The notes: generated from the sequence alone by a model not told the origin. A stretch of 64,000 nucleotides of DNA from Burkholderiaceae bacterium (GCA_018882785.1 VERI01000001.1:310001-374000); one strand, 5' to 3'. Shown: positions 44,763 through 53,328, counted from the first letter of the stretch. Numbers and translations: made by a program.

Positions 44763-46151
44763 TTAGATCAGTTCTCCGCGCAGCGAGTGCGGGTATGCCT
44801 GGATAATTTTTACGGGCCGCAGGCAGCCGATTAATGCGCAATGATGTCCAGGGGGCGCTTCCACATTAACGACCCGGTTGTTCTCGGTTCTTCCTTGGAG
44901 TGCATGCTCAGGATTTTTCTTTGATGGCCCTTCAATCAAGATTGTCTGTGTGCTGCCCACCATCGATTCGCTGAGTAGGCGGGCGTTGGTCTCGATGGTT
45001 GTTTGCAAATGTTGCAGGCGTTGCAGTTTGAGATCTCGGGGTGTGTCATCTGGGAGGTCTGCAGCAGGGGTACCTGGGCGGGCGCTGTAGATAAAGCTAA
45101 ATGATGTGTCGAAGCCGATATCCTGGACCAGGTTCATGGTGGCCTGAAAGTCGTCGTCAGACTCTCCAGGAAATCCGATGATGATATCGGTCGATACAGC
45201 GATATCCGGCCGTATTTTTCTCAGTCGACGAATGATGGATCGGTATTCCAACGCCGTGTAGCCGCGCTTCATTGCGGCGAGGACTCGATCCGATCCCGAC
45301 TGAACGGGGAGATGGACGTGGCTGACCAGCTTGGGCAGCCTTTCGTATGCATCGATAAGCCGCTGGGTAAATTCTCTCGGATGGGATGTGGTGTAGCGGA
45401 TGCGCTCGATGCCATCAATTTCACTCACCAGTTCCAGCAGCGTCGTAAAGTCGGCCTGGCCGGCGTTCGGTTCAGATTTATCGAATGTACCGAGATACGC
45501 ATTGACATTCTGGCCAAGCAGTGTGATCTCGCGTACCCCCTGGACGGCCAATTCGGCGATCTCCGCGAGAACATCTTCGAGCGGCCGGGAGATCTCTGTT
45601 CCGCGTGTGTACGGCACGACGCAGAAACTGCAGTACTTGCTGCACCCTTCCATGATGGAGACGAATGCTGTTGGCCCCTCCACACGGGCGGGCGGCAGGT
45701 GGTCAAACTTCTCGATCTCAGGAAACCGAATATCCACCTGTGGGCGGTTCGTGCGTCGTCTGGCCTCAATCAGATCAGGAAGCCGATGCAGGGTCTGGGG
45801 CCCAAACACTACATCTACGTAGGGAGCACGCTCGATAATGGCCTGCCCCTCCTGGGATGCCACACAGCCGCCCACGCCGATAATCAGATTGGGGTTATTT
45901 TTCTTAAGTTCTCGGACACGGCCGAGGTCAGAAAACACCTTGGCCTGGGCCTTTTCTCGGACCGAGCATGTGTTGAGCAGGAAGACATCCGCCTCCTCTG
46001 GGGTACGGGCAGGCTCCATGCCGTGGCGGGCCCTCAGCACGTCAATCATTTTGTCAGAGTCGTACTCGTTCATTTGGCAGCCAAAGGTGCGTACGAATAC
46101 TTTTTTTGGCGTGGCCACAGCGGCCTGGGGATGCGGGGTTTTATCGGTCAT
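44763..46151 (-). CDS. miaB: MiaB, tRNA-2-methylthio-N6-dimethylallyladenosine synthase
   Basis: This 462-residue radical-SAM enzyme thiomethylates A37 of tRNAs. It has the N-terminal UPF0004 domain with [20 protein letters not shown] and [20 protein letters not shown], the radical-SAM cluster motif [17 protein letters not shown], and a C-terminal TRAM domain ([20 protein letters not shown]). The ATG at 46151 is chosen close to the family start; an ATG at 46208 would add 19 residues that look unlike MiaB and would bring it within 11 bases of the divergent permease gene. Confidence 0.95.
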   Translation of the reverse strand: MTDKTPHPQAAVATPKKVFVRTFGCQMNEYDSDKMIDVLRARHGMEPARTPEEADVFLLNTCSVREKAQAKVFSDLGRVRELKKNNPNLIIGVGGCVASQEGQAIIERAPYVDVVFGPQTLHRLPDLIEARRRTNRPQVDIRFPEIEKFDHLPPARVEGPTAFVSIMEGCSKYCSFCVVPYTRGTEISRPLEDVLAEIAELAVQGVREITLLGQNVNAYLGTFDKSEPNAGQADFTTLLELVSEIDGIERIRYTTSHPREFTQRLIDAYERLPKLVSHVHLPVQSGSDRVLAAMKRGYTALEYRSIIRRLRKIRPDIAVSTDIIIGFPGESDDDFQATMNLVQDIGFDTSFSFIYSARPGTPAADLPDDTPRDLKLQRLQHLQTTIETNARLLSESMVGSTQTILIEGPSKKNPEHALQGRTENNRVVNVEAPPGHHCALIGCLRPVKIIQAYPHSLRGELI

Positions 46152-46219
46152 GGATTGGTCGTCGGGCCAGGGGTTGAACTGGGGGACGCAGCCGGAATTT
46201 TGCCTCATGATGACAGGCT

Positions 46220-47521
46220 ATGCATAACCAGCCGACCCTGCTTCGAGAGGGGCTCACCCGCAAGGAGGCCTTTGCCTGGGCGAGCCTTGATTTTGCGAAC
46301 TCGGGCTACACCACTGTCGTGCTGACAGCAGTCTTTAATGCCTATTTCGTGTCAACGGTGATGTCGGGCTCGGCCCTGGCAACGCTGGCTTGGACGCTTG
46401 TCTTGTCGATCAGCTATGCCCTGGTGATGTTGACCGCACCGATTCTGGGGGCGTTTGCGGATCTTCGGGCACGAAAAAAATCCCTGCTCGTGAGTACCAC
46501 TTTCGGATGCGTTATTTCAACGGCGTTGTTGTCGACGGTGGGCCCGGGGATGTGGCTCTGGGCGGCCGTTTTATTGGTGATTTCAAATTTTTGTTACGCG
46601 ACCCATCAGGATATGGCCGCGGCTTTTCTGCCAGAGATCGCAAAGCCTGAGTCCTATGGCCGCGTCTCCGGATACGGCTGGGCATGGGGATATCTCGGTG
46701 GTCTTGCAGCCCTTGCGGGTGCTCTGGCATGGGTGGGGCATGCCCAGTCCAGGTCCATGTCTGCCCAAGAAATAGTGGGCGGAACGATGTTGTTCACCGC
46801 TGCTCTGTTTTGTCTGGTCGCATTGCCGGCATTGTGGGTTCTCAAAGAACGTGCATCGCCGGCCGAATCTGCTGCGGCCTGGAGCTGGCAGGATTGGCTT
46901 TCGGTGAGCTGGGGGCGGCTTCGTGAAACCTGGCGGCTGTCCGCCCGACAGCCTGATTTACGCCGTTTTCTTCTCTGTGTCACGGTGTATCACGCAGGCG
47001 TACAAACCGTGATCGCACTCGCAGCGGTATACGCGCAGCAGGTAATGGGATTTTCATTGGCCCAGACGATTATGTTGATTCTGGTGGTCAATATCACTGC
47101 TGCGCTGGGCGCCTGGGCGTTCGGACTGCTGCAGGATCGGCTCGGGCATGCGCAGGGCCTGACCATTGCCCTGGGTTTCTGGCTGTGCATGGTTGCGGTA
47201 GCCTGGCTGGCGAAGACCGAGGCGCTCTTTTGGGTTGCGGCAAATTTCGCGGGCCTTGCCATGGGCGCCTCGCAGAGTGGCGCCCGGGCTGCAGTGGCAT
47301 CCCTCGCACGGCCTGGCCATCAGGCAGAGACCTTTGGCCTGTGGGGAGTGGCAGTGAATTTGTCTGCGATCCTGGGACCGGTGAGCTACGGCCTGGTCAC
47401 ATGGGCCACCGATAATGCCCATCGTACGGCGATGTTGATCACGGGATTATTTTTTTTGGCGGGTCTGGTGTTGCTGCGGCAGGTTGATTTTTCCCGCGGC
47501 ATCCGGGATGCCCAGTCATGA
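46220..47521 (+). CDS. MFS permease, UMF1/Atg22-like
   Basis: This 433-residue membrane protein has about twelve hydrophobic helices. The opening LTRKEAFAWASLDFANSGYT matches the UMF1 pattern (alanine-rich tryptophan then Asp-x-Ala-Asn-Ser). The cytoplasmic loop FADLRARKKSLLVSTTFGCV is the MFS signature loop, and the second half has GLAMGASQSGARAAVASLAR. Yeast Atg22 exports amino acids from the vacuole; the bacterial substrates are unknown. It is divergent from miaB and ends with a six-base overlap of the convergent esterase gene. Confidence 0.85.
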   Translation: MHNQPTLLREGLTRKEAFAWASLDFANSGYTTVVLTAVFNAYFVSTVMSGSALATLAWTLVLSISYALVMLTAPILGAFADLRARKKSLLVSTTFGCVISTALLSTVGPGMWLWAAVLLVISNFCYATHQDMAAAFLPEIAKPESYGRVSGYGWAWGYLGGLAALAGALAWVGHAQSRSMSAQEIVGGTMLFTAALFCLVALPALWVLKERASPAESAAAWSWQDWLSVSWGRLRETWRLSARQPDLRRFLLCVTVYHAGVQTVIALAAVYAQQVMGFSLAQTIMLILVVNITAALGAWAFGLLQDRLGHAQGLTIALGFWLCMVAVAWLAKTEALFWVAANFAGLAMGASQSGARAAVASLARPGHQAETFGLWGVAVNLSAILGPVSYGLVTWATDNAHRTAMLITGLFFLAGLVLLRQVDFSRGIRDAQS

Positions 47522-48103
47522 CAGTAGAAAGCTTCGAATCGCGGGCCAGTGCTGGTCAAAGTCGCTGATGCTGTGGTCGGAACCCTCGATGATGATCTGC
47601 TCTGCGCCTGGATAACGGGCCACCATTTCTTTCCAGTCCAGCAATTCATCTCCTTTCGCGGCCACCAAGAGGTATCGCATCGGATCTGAAATGCCGACCT
47701 CCAGTGACCGGAGGTCGTCGATATATTCGGCACGGAATTGCAGCACTTCATTGGTATGCCAGGCAGGCAGTTCGCCGACATAGTCTTTCAGGTCGCGTGC
47801 TGGCCAGGGCGCAGGATTTAAGAGTGCTGCCTTGAATCGTTTGGCCGCTGGATGCCGCTCCATGAGTGCGCTGGCGAAAAATCCGCCCAAGGAACTTCCG
47901 ATAAGACGGACCTCATCGCCGCGCTCGAGCGCCTGATTGATTTCTTTTTCGGCCTGAGCCATTGCAGCCAAAGGCGCAATGTCAAGCTGTGGGCAGCAGT
48001 AGCGAATCCCAGCAGCCAGCAGATCTGCGCCCACCATCACGGCCTTGGAGGACTGTGGCGAGCTACGAAAACCGTGCAGATAAATGACCGAGATTGGTTT
48101 CAA
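47516..48103 (-). CDS. YqiA-like alpha/beta hydrolase esterase
   Basis: This esterase of about 195 residues begins LKPISVIYLHGFRSSPQSSK, with the HGF oxyanion loop. The nucleophile elbow is LIGSSLGGFFASALM and the catalytic histidine is in IIEGSDHSISDFDQHWPAIR, the pattern of YqiA/UPF0227 hydrolases. The frame is open to 48316, but those residues lie antisense to the SDR start and do not look like the family. A TTG at 48103 gives the family length, so the start is uncertain. The natural substrate is unknown. Confidence 0.8.
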   Translation of the reverse strand: MKPISVIYLHGFRSSPQSSKAVMVGADLLAAGIRYCCPQLDIAPLAAMAQAEKEINQALERGDEVRLIGSSLGGFFASALMERHPAAKRFKAALLNPAPWPARDLKDYVGELPAWHTNEVLQFRAEYIDDLRSLEVGISDPMRYLLVAAKGDELLDWKEMVARYPGAEQIIIEGSDHSISDFDQHWPAIRSFLLS

Positions 48104-48163
48104 TTTGAAATTACACTGTGAGGCAGTTAAAGATGAAATGTTACTAAAGGAAAGGAAAGTCGC

Positions 48164-48937
48164 ATGAGCGCCGCAGATCAAGGATCCTCCGACCGCCGCC
48201 CCGGCATCGCGATCGTTACCGGAGCTGGCAGCGGAATTGGCCGCGCGTCGGCCAGACGCCTCCTGCAGGCCGGATGGCGTGTCGCCTTGTTTGGGCGTCG
48301 CGAGACCACCCTGCATGAGACCGCCCAGTCGTGGGGGGATGCCGCCCTGGTGATCTCCGGCGACGTATCCAAGGAGCAGGACGTAGATGCCCTCTTTGCG
48401 GAAGTGGTGGCCCGGTGGTCTCGTGTCGATCTGTTATTCAACAATGCAGGAATTTTTCCGCCAGGCCAGCTCATTGATGAACTCTCCGTTAGCGACTGGC
48501 GTGAATCGGTCGAGGTCAATCTTACTGGCGCTTTCCTCTGCGCCCGCGCCGCGTTTGCGCAGATGCGCAGGCAGACGCCACAGGGTGGCCGAATTATCAA
48601 TAACGGATCCATTTCTGCGCATGCCCCGCGTCCACAGTCTGTAGGCTACACGGCAACGAAGCACGCAATCACTGGCCTGACCAAGTCGCTCTCTCTCGAT
48701 GGCCGTGCGTTTGATATCGCCTGCGGTCAGATTGACATCGGTAACGCCGCCTCTGAGATGACCGCCGGGTTTGGCGCTGCCGCCCTCCAGGCCAATGGCA
48801 GCCGCGTTGCCGAGCCCAGAATGGATGTTGCTGATGTCGCTGATGCTGTGGCCTACATGGCGGGGCTGCCGCTCTCGGCAAACGTCCTGTTCATGACGGT
48901 GATGGCCAGCAAGATGCCGTTTATTGGTCGGGGATAG
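48164..48937 (+). CDS. Short-chain dehydrogenase/reductase (SDR)
   Basis: This 257-residue classical SDR has the cofactor motif [20 protein letters not shown] with GRRETTLHE, which fits NADP(H) preference (arginines after the second strand). The structural motif [12 protein letters not shown], the catalytic serine in [15 protein letters not shown], and Tyr/Lys in [17 protein letters not shown] are all present. The substrate is unknown. The ATG at 48164 has AAAGGAAAG just before it. Its 3' end overlaps the small DHp-like gene by 17 bases. Confidence 0.9.
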   Translation: MSAADQGSSDRRPGIAIVTGAGSGIGRASARRLLQAGWRVALFGRRETTLHETAQSWGDAALVISGDVSKEQDVDALFAEVVARWSRVDLLFNNAGIFPPGQLIDELSVSDWRESVEVNLTGAFLCARAAFAQMRRQTPQGGRIINNGSISAHAPRPQSVGYTATKHAITGLTKSLSLDGRAFDIACGQIDIGNAASEMTAGFGAAALQANGSRVAEPRMDVADVADAVAYMAGLPLSANVLFMTVMASKMPFIGRG

Positions 48938-49136
48938 ATGCCCCATCGTCTAACGCACGTGTTAATCCATGAATTGCTTTTACTGACTGGATGATTCTTT
49001 CTAAGTCGGATCGGTCTGACTCCGTGAGCGTCGCGTTTAAACCAATCAGATGTGCGCTTCCTGAAATGATCTCTAGTTCGTTGAGCAGTTGATGAATCAA
49101 CTGGCGAAGGTGCTGGCTACGGGGTGGGTTAGACAT
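48921..49136 (-). CDS. Stand-alone HisKA (DHp)-like small protein
   Basis: This 71-residue protein aligns by eye with the dimerisation and phosphotransfer helices of histidine kinases. Residues 15-30 read [16 protein letters not shown], matching the canonical HELxNPLxxIxGxAxL with His15 as phosphoacceptor, and the second helix [20 protein letters not shown] matches the second DHp helix. No ATP-binding domain follows; the gene stops at 48921. A GGAGAG seven bases before the ATG at 49136 supports it as a real gene. It is the last gene of a minus-strand cluster with an usher, chaperone, pilin and response regulator. A role as phosphodonor, phosphate sink or dimerisation partner is inference. Confidence 0.65.
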   Translation of the reverse strand: MSNPPRSQHLRQLIHQLLNELEIISGSAHLIGLNATLTESDRSDLERIIQSVKAIHGLTRALDDGASIPDQ

Positions 49137-49173
49137 GGAATCTCTCCGAAATAGTGCGGGCCAAATCGATAAT

Positions 49174-51381
49174 TTAAAGGTTGCGTTGTTCTGCGCAGCT
49201 CAGCAGGGCCTCAGACTCATGGGCGGCAGGTGTGCGGCTAAGCGTACACAGCAGACGATCGTATGCCGAGATAATCATGAGCGGTAAGGCATCCGATGAC
49301 TGAATATCCGCATAGCCATCGGGGGTGATGAAGACTGTTCTTCCATGCCGATCGCGGGCGTGGAACGTATTCGAAAGATTTAACGCACCCGCATTGGCGA
49401 TTCGCCAATGCTGCGCACGTGACCACAGGGCCCGATAGTCCACCAGATAGACCCGATTACTGGCCAGGGGGATCGTCACCCGATGGGCGGCCAGTGTGGC
49501 ACCAAATGGCAGTGTCTTGGGGTCGATGCTGTACACGGAATCGGTCCACGGAGGTGCTTTGCGAAACACTACACGGCCGACGCTATCGGAGATCTGCCGG
49601 TCGCGGCCACCGTGTTGAATCCGGATCGCGGGCTGTCCAATCTGTTGAATTACAAGATTCTCCTCGCCAATGGGAGCAAACAGTATCGCCTCTGAGCTTA
49701 GCCAAAGCCGCGTTGATCCGGACCAGGCGAGCCGCTGGCCTAGGCTGTCGGCGCGTATCGATCCATCGCCATAGGGGCTCGCGTAGCGGGCGAACATATC
49801 GGTTCGTTCCTGGCTGCCGACTGTCTGTGCCGTATTGAGCTGCGGACCGTAGAGCCCGGGCGTATTCATACTGGCCGATATTCTCAGGTCTGGACCACGA
49901 CGCTGCGCGTCACCCTGAGGGTGCAGGGTCACTGCGCTGCCGAGTGACGCATGCTGTCGCGCAAACGCGTAAGAAAATCCGATGATTCCACTCCAGCCCC
50001 GATCCTGGGAGAGCAGTTGATGGCGTGCCTGAAGCTGAAGACTTGCGTGGGTCGATAACCGCAACTGCGCGGTGATGGCCTGGGCGGTGTGGGTTTTTTC
50101 CGAACCAATGGCATTGGCAGTGATGTGAAGTCCACCGGTCAGGGTTGGGCTGAGCGCACCCGAAAGTGTCAGCTGGGCAGCCCGTTGGCCGAGCACCTCG
50201 GGTGCAATCGTGCGGCTGTCGCTCAGCGAGACAGCCGCGGTGAGTTTTTTCCCCAGGGTGACCCGCATCTCCGAGAGCCAGTGTGGGTCGCAGTCCTGGC
50301 CAATGCAGGATTGCCCGATTCCGATTGTGGCGAGAATATTTGGGATCGCCCGCGAGTTGAGCTCAATGCTTTCTCGATGACGCGATTCATTGCGCTCGGC
50401 ATGCAGGCCGAGGGTATGCAGTTGATGTACACCCCAGCGCAGCCGCGCTGAAATCAGGGGCGCACCCTGAAGGCTTGCGCTCAAGCCGCGGGGCTGGCCG
50501 GCGAACACCTCCCATTCCATCTGACGCTCGGAGAGTAGGCGCCGATCGGCAGACCAGGGCAGCGCCACAATCTGGGCGACACCATTGATATCAACGAGCC
50601 TGGCCTGAAGAAATCCCGGTACTGTGCTGGCCCCATAGCCTTGAATCACGTAATTGCCCGGGGGAAGAATCTCGCTGGAAAACACCGCAACACCATTGCG
50701 ATCGAAAAACTGAACCCGAGATGGACTTGGAATCGCGAGCGTTGCCTCGGCCTTGCCTTCTCCCCGAAGCGGTGCCGCCCGATTCGTGGCGTAAAGGCCG
50801 CGGAATTCTCCGAACCGCTGTTCCACACCGTAGTCGGTTCGAAAATCTCCCGCCCGCATCTGGGCGCCGTTTGCAAAGAAGTACTCACCGGAGAGCCGCT
50901 GACTGGTTAAAGATTTTGTTCGCTGCTCCAGTGCTGTGAGTGACCAGGGGCCATGGGCAAAGATTGATCCAACGCCCAGCAGATCGGATCCCGCGAATAG
51001 ATCAATCGCGGCAGAGGGAATCGTGCGGGCGGGAGGCTGCGCTAAAAACTCGGCCTGTCGAATTTCGGGTAGTGCATGGTGAAGCATCGCCACACTGTGC
51101 AGACTGGATGACTCCCCCAGTGTGAGTGTGCGCGATGCCAGCGCATTCTGCGGCAGTCGAATCCTCAGCAGCCCCTCCGATGCATCGAAGCTGCAATGCT
51201 CAGCAGGTATCGACCAGATCGGGCCCTGGCGAAATCGTGTGGCGTGTTCGGCGGATAACGCTTTCGCGATCGCGGTGGCCTCGACCCTGCAGTCGTGTTC
51301 GGAGAGCTGCACCTGGGCCCCCCGCGAAATCAGGGCGCCGTTGAGTTCGATCGCCGCCAGCATCCATGCTGCGGAGATCAT
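49174..51381 (-). CDS. Archaic-type fimbrial outer-membrane usher
   Basis: This 735-residue outer-membrane usher should assemble and secrete pilin subunits. An N-terminal chaperone-binding region (AIELNGALISRGAQVQLSEH) is followed by a large beta-barrel with the usher-like PPGNYVIQGYGAST and FVITPDGYADI-type strands; one segment reads GVAVFSSEILPPGNYVIQGY. The C-terminal part has HRVTIPLASNRVYLVDYRAL and a terminal domain with cysteines (LLCTLSRT, LLSCAEQ). The predicted N-terminus has only a very short hydrophobic run (MISAAWMLAA) and no good signal peptide. It starts two bases after the chaperone stop. Confidence 0.8.
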   Translation of the reverse strand: MISAAWMLAAIELNGALISRGAQVQLSEHDCRVEATAIAKALSAEHATRFRQGPIWSIPAEHCSFDASEGLLRIRLPQNALASRTLTLGESSSLHSVAMLHHALPEIRQAEFLAQPPARTIPSAAIDLFAGSDLLGVGSIFAHGPWSLTALEQRTKSLTSQRLSGEYFFANGAQMRAGDFRTDYGVEQRFGEFRGLYATNRAAPLRGEGKAEATLAIPSPSRVQFFDRNGVAVFSSEILPPGNYVIQGYGASTVPGFLQARLVDINGVAQIVALPWSADRRLLSERQMEWEVFAGQPRGLSASLQGAPLISARLRWGVHQLHTLGLHAERNESRHRESIELNSRAIPNILATIGIGQSCIGQDCDPHWLSEMRVTLGKKLTAAVSLSDSRTIAPEVLGQRAAQLTLSGALSPTLTGGLHITANAIGSEKTHTAQAITAQLRLSTHASLQLQARHQLLSQDRGWSGIIGFSYAFARQHASLGSAVTLHPQGDAQRRGPDLRISASMNTPGLYGPQLNTAQTVGSQERTDMFARYASPYGDGSIRADSLGQRLAWSGSTRLWLSSEAILFAPIGEENLVIQQIGQPAIRIQHGGRDRQISDSVGRVVFRKAPPWTDSVYSIDPKTLPFGATLAAHRVTIPLASNRVYLVDYRALWSRAQHWRIANAGALNLSNTFHARDRHGRTVFITPDGYADIQSSDALPLMIISAYDRLLCTLSRTPAAHESEALLSCAEQRNL

Positions 51382-51383
51382 GT

Positions 51384-51914
51384 CTAGTGGATGGTCACGC
51401 CGCGGGGAATGAGCGGGTCTTGCCGAGAACGATAGACGGGCAGGCTGAAACGAAACCGAAAATTTACCCCCTGATTCGACAGCCCATCGTCTGGGATCTG
51501 TTCGATGAGCAGCCGATAGTGTTTGGAGCGATCAGTGATACGCGCCCGGATGACCTGCCGACCCTGTCCCGCGAGCGAAAAGAATCGCGGAGAGATCTCG
51601 ACTCCCAGAGGATGCGAGGGTGGTGCAAGTGGTGCGGGCGGCGGCAAGACGGCGCTGGGACTGGATGGGGCCGAGACAGGTGTTGCCGCGGTGTTGGCGG
51701 GCTCTGGGGCTGACGGATCCCATGGCACCACACGGACCGACCATCGGGTGGGAGAGGAGAGGCTGGATTTCACCTCGGTGGCGATAACGCCGTTCTCGTC
51801 TGGGGCGAGCTGCGGCGGCGTAATGTTCAGTGCTGCCCGTGAGATGGATGTCGAAAACACTCCAAGGGTGGCGAGCAGCATGGCCAGGGCCTGATGACAA
51901 GGACGCATGATCAT
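51384..51914 (-). CDS. Shortened archaic-type pilus chaperone (first domain only)
   Basis: This 176-residue periplasmic protein has a signal peptide (LAMLLATLGVFSTSISRAAL) and the first immunoglobulin-like domain of a pilus chaperone: LNITPPQLAPDENGVIAT, the tryptophan strand TRWSVRVVPW, the pre-G1 motif FFSLAGQGRQVIRARITDRS, and the subunit-binding strand NFRFRFSLPVYRSR. A proline/alanine/serine-rich stretch (about residues 68-100) is inserted after the tryptophan strand. The gene stops right after the G1 strand, so the usual second domain is missing. Family members normally have about 240 residues. It shares one base with the pilin stop. Confidence 0.75.
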   Translation of the reverse strand: MIMRPCHQALAMLLATLGVFSTSISRAALNITPPQLAPDENGVIATEVKSSLSSPTRWSVRVVPWDPSAPEPANTAATPVSAPSSPSAVLPPPAPLAPPSHPLGVEISPRFFSLAGQGRQVIRARITDRSKHYRLLIEQIPDDGLSNQGVNFRFRFSLPVYRSRQDPLIPRGVTIH

Positions 51915-52399
51915 CAGTAGGTGATGGTGGCGACAACGGTGTCGCCATAACTGCCCGTATTCGTGATGACCTGACCTGACGGTACCCGGCCATAGACTGT
52001 GATCGATTGATCGGCTCCGTTACCTGTTCCCGATTTTGTTTGAGTCAAAGACCACTGTGTTGTACGAGAGTTGTCTTGAAATAGGCTGTATTCAATGTAA
52101 CTACCTCCCCAGGCCATTCTTCGCACGTTGGAAAAGTTCGCACCGTTCCCCAGCGAGATCGTATAAGGCGTGCCATTTGAGCAATTCACCGTGAGTGTGG
52201 ATGTCGCATCGGAGTTGCTTGTGGTGCCCGTCGTAATGCTGCCAAAGGCCATGTTGCTGGCACTAATTGCGCAGGTGGCGTTCACCTGGATGCTGACATC
52301 AAAGTTGGTGCTGCCGGTGGCGGCCTGAGCCGGATGGATGGACAGAGCGGCGATTGCGGCTGCAGACGATACAACAAGGGTAGACAGACGAATGTTCAT
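51914..52399 (-). CDS. Spore coat U (SCPU)-domain pilin
   Basis: This 161-residue secreted pilin has a signal peptide ending in SIHPAQA, then ATGSTNFDVSIQVNATCAIS, the typical SCPU-domain opening. Cysteines in NATCAIS and LTVNCSNG form the family disulfide, and the domain ends in GDTVVATITY. Such proteins are the subunits of archaic (Csu-like) chaperone-usher pili. An AGGAGA lies seven bases before the ATG. It is the only recognisable subunit gene in the cluster. Confidence 0.85.
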   Translation of the reverse strand: MNIRLSTLVVSSAAAIAALSIHPAQAATGSTNFDVSIQVNATCAISASNMAFGSITTGTTSNSDATSTLTVNCSNGTPYTISLGNGANFSNVRRMAWGGSYIEYSLFQDNSRTTQWSLTQTKSGTGNGADQSITVYGRVPSGQVITNTGSYGDTVVATITY

Positions 52400-52457
52400 A
52401 GGAATCTCCTGTGGCGTTAAACATCACAACGCAGGCAGGGCACTATCGAATCGAATG

Positions 52458-52480
52458 GGCCTCGCCCGAGCGTCGAGGCC
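52458..52480 (-). promoter_or_regulatory. Inverted repeat upstream of the pilin gene
   Basis: Perfect seven-base arms GGCCTCG (52458-52464) and CGAGGCC (52474-52480) surround a nine-base loop in the 141-base gap between the response regulator and the pilin gene. No T-run follows on the minus strand. It may be an operator, leader hairpin or weak terminator; the role is not known. Confidence 0.35.
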
Positions 52481-52540
52481 AGAGTGTGGGCCGCCGCGTT
52501 GCGCGCGCCCAGTGAAGAATTCTTACAGTGTCGGGATTTT

Positions 52541-53158
52541 TTACACCCGCTGTTCCGCGGGGCGTTTGATGTTGTACTTCTTCAGGTAGTAATACAAGTG
52601 CTCGCGGCTCATGTTGAGCTGCCGGGCTGTTGCTGAGACGTTGAAGTGATTTTTTTCGAACATGGTCCGCAGGAGTTTATTTGTCGCCTGTCCGCGAATA
52701 TCTTTCATATTAATTTCCGCTGAAGCATCCGCCACAATGCTGACATTGACCTTATCTGCCTCTCGCATATTGTCGTGGGTCTTATGAAAAAGCTCGGCCC
52801 GTTTAATCGCATAGTGCAACGCCTGCCGATCAATCGGCTTTTCCAGGTAGTCGAAAGCGCCGAACTCGATTGCCTTCAGGGTGACCGTGGGCGCAGACTG
52901 ACCGGTCAGCACAATCACTTTTGCCAGGCCATTGTGATCGGCCACGGTTTTTAAAAACTGGATGCCTTCCTCGAAGTCGTGCGCGTTCGGAGGCAGTCCC
53001 AGATCCAGCAGCACGATGCCAATCTCTGGGTCGCCAAACAGCATCGCCAGGCCATCGGTCCGGTTGGTGGCCTCGTCCACAACAAACCCCAATGCCTCGA
53101 TCTGCCTGCGCAGCAGCTGCCGCACCTCGGGCAGATCCTCGACAATCAGGACGCGCAT
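52541..53158 (-). CDS. Response regulator with receiver and Fis-type HTH domains (RegA/ActR-like)
   Basis: This 205-residue regulator has a receiver domain with the acidic pair Glu7/Asp8 in VLIVEDLPEV, the phosphoacceptor Asp52 in IVLLDLGLPPN, Thr85 in VIVLTGQSAP and Lys107 in FDYLEKPID. A linker leads to a C-terminal Fis-type helix-turn-helix (FNVSATARQLNMSREHLYYY, about residues 172-191). There is no AAA+ domain, so the architecture matches RegA/ActR rather than NtrC. It is the first gene of the pilus cluster and likely controls it. No full histidine kinase lies nearby. Confidence 0.85.
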   Translation of the reverse strand: MRVLIVEDLPEVRQLLRRQIEALGFVVDEATNRTDGLAMLFGDPEIGIVLLDLGLPPNAHDFEEGIQFLKTVADHNGLAKVIVLTGQSAPTVTLKAIEFGAFDYLEKPIDRQALHYAIKRAELFHKTHDNMREADKVNVSIVADASAEINMKDIRGQATNKLLRTMFEKNHFNVSATARQLNMSREHLYYYLKKYNIKRPAEQRV

Positions 53159-53171
53159 ACGACCCCCAGTT

Positions 53172-53190
53172 AACTATTAAATTTATAGTT
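53172..53190. promoter_or_regulatory. AT-rich inverted repeat upstream of the response regulator
   Basis: Arms AACTAT (53172-53177) and ATAGTT (53185-53190) enclose an AT-only spacer of seven bases. This sits 14 bases upstream of the response-regulator start in a noticeably AT-rich patch within the 170-base divergent gap. It could combine a promoter -10 region and an operator, perhaps for autoregulation; this is inference. Confidence 0.35.
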
Positions 53191-53328
53191 TTCTATCAGA
53201 ACAGTTTTTTCTCGGCAAGGCTTTCATCCCGAGCGGCCCGAGGGTCTTTCGGATCGGAGACAATTCGGTCAGCGCCCAGTCTTGGCCCATTGGTGCGGAC
53301 CGGCTGGCGATCGACTCGGGAGACTGTG

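Noticed and set aside
45312..46325. 337-residue open frame on the plus strand across miaB
   Set aside because: It lies antisense to the radical-SAM domain of miaB and resembles no family.
52488..52503. Sigma-54-like GG-N10-GC pattern in the gap before the pilin gene
   Set aside because: It is on the plus strand and points back toward the response-regulator 3' end, not toward the pilin. The region is also GC-rich, so chance is likely.
52921..53328. N-terminal extension of the SAF-domain oxidoreductase frame
   Set aside because: The extension runs antisense to the response-regulator gene, has no resemblance to the family, and the ATG at 53329 has a good ribosome-binding site.
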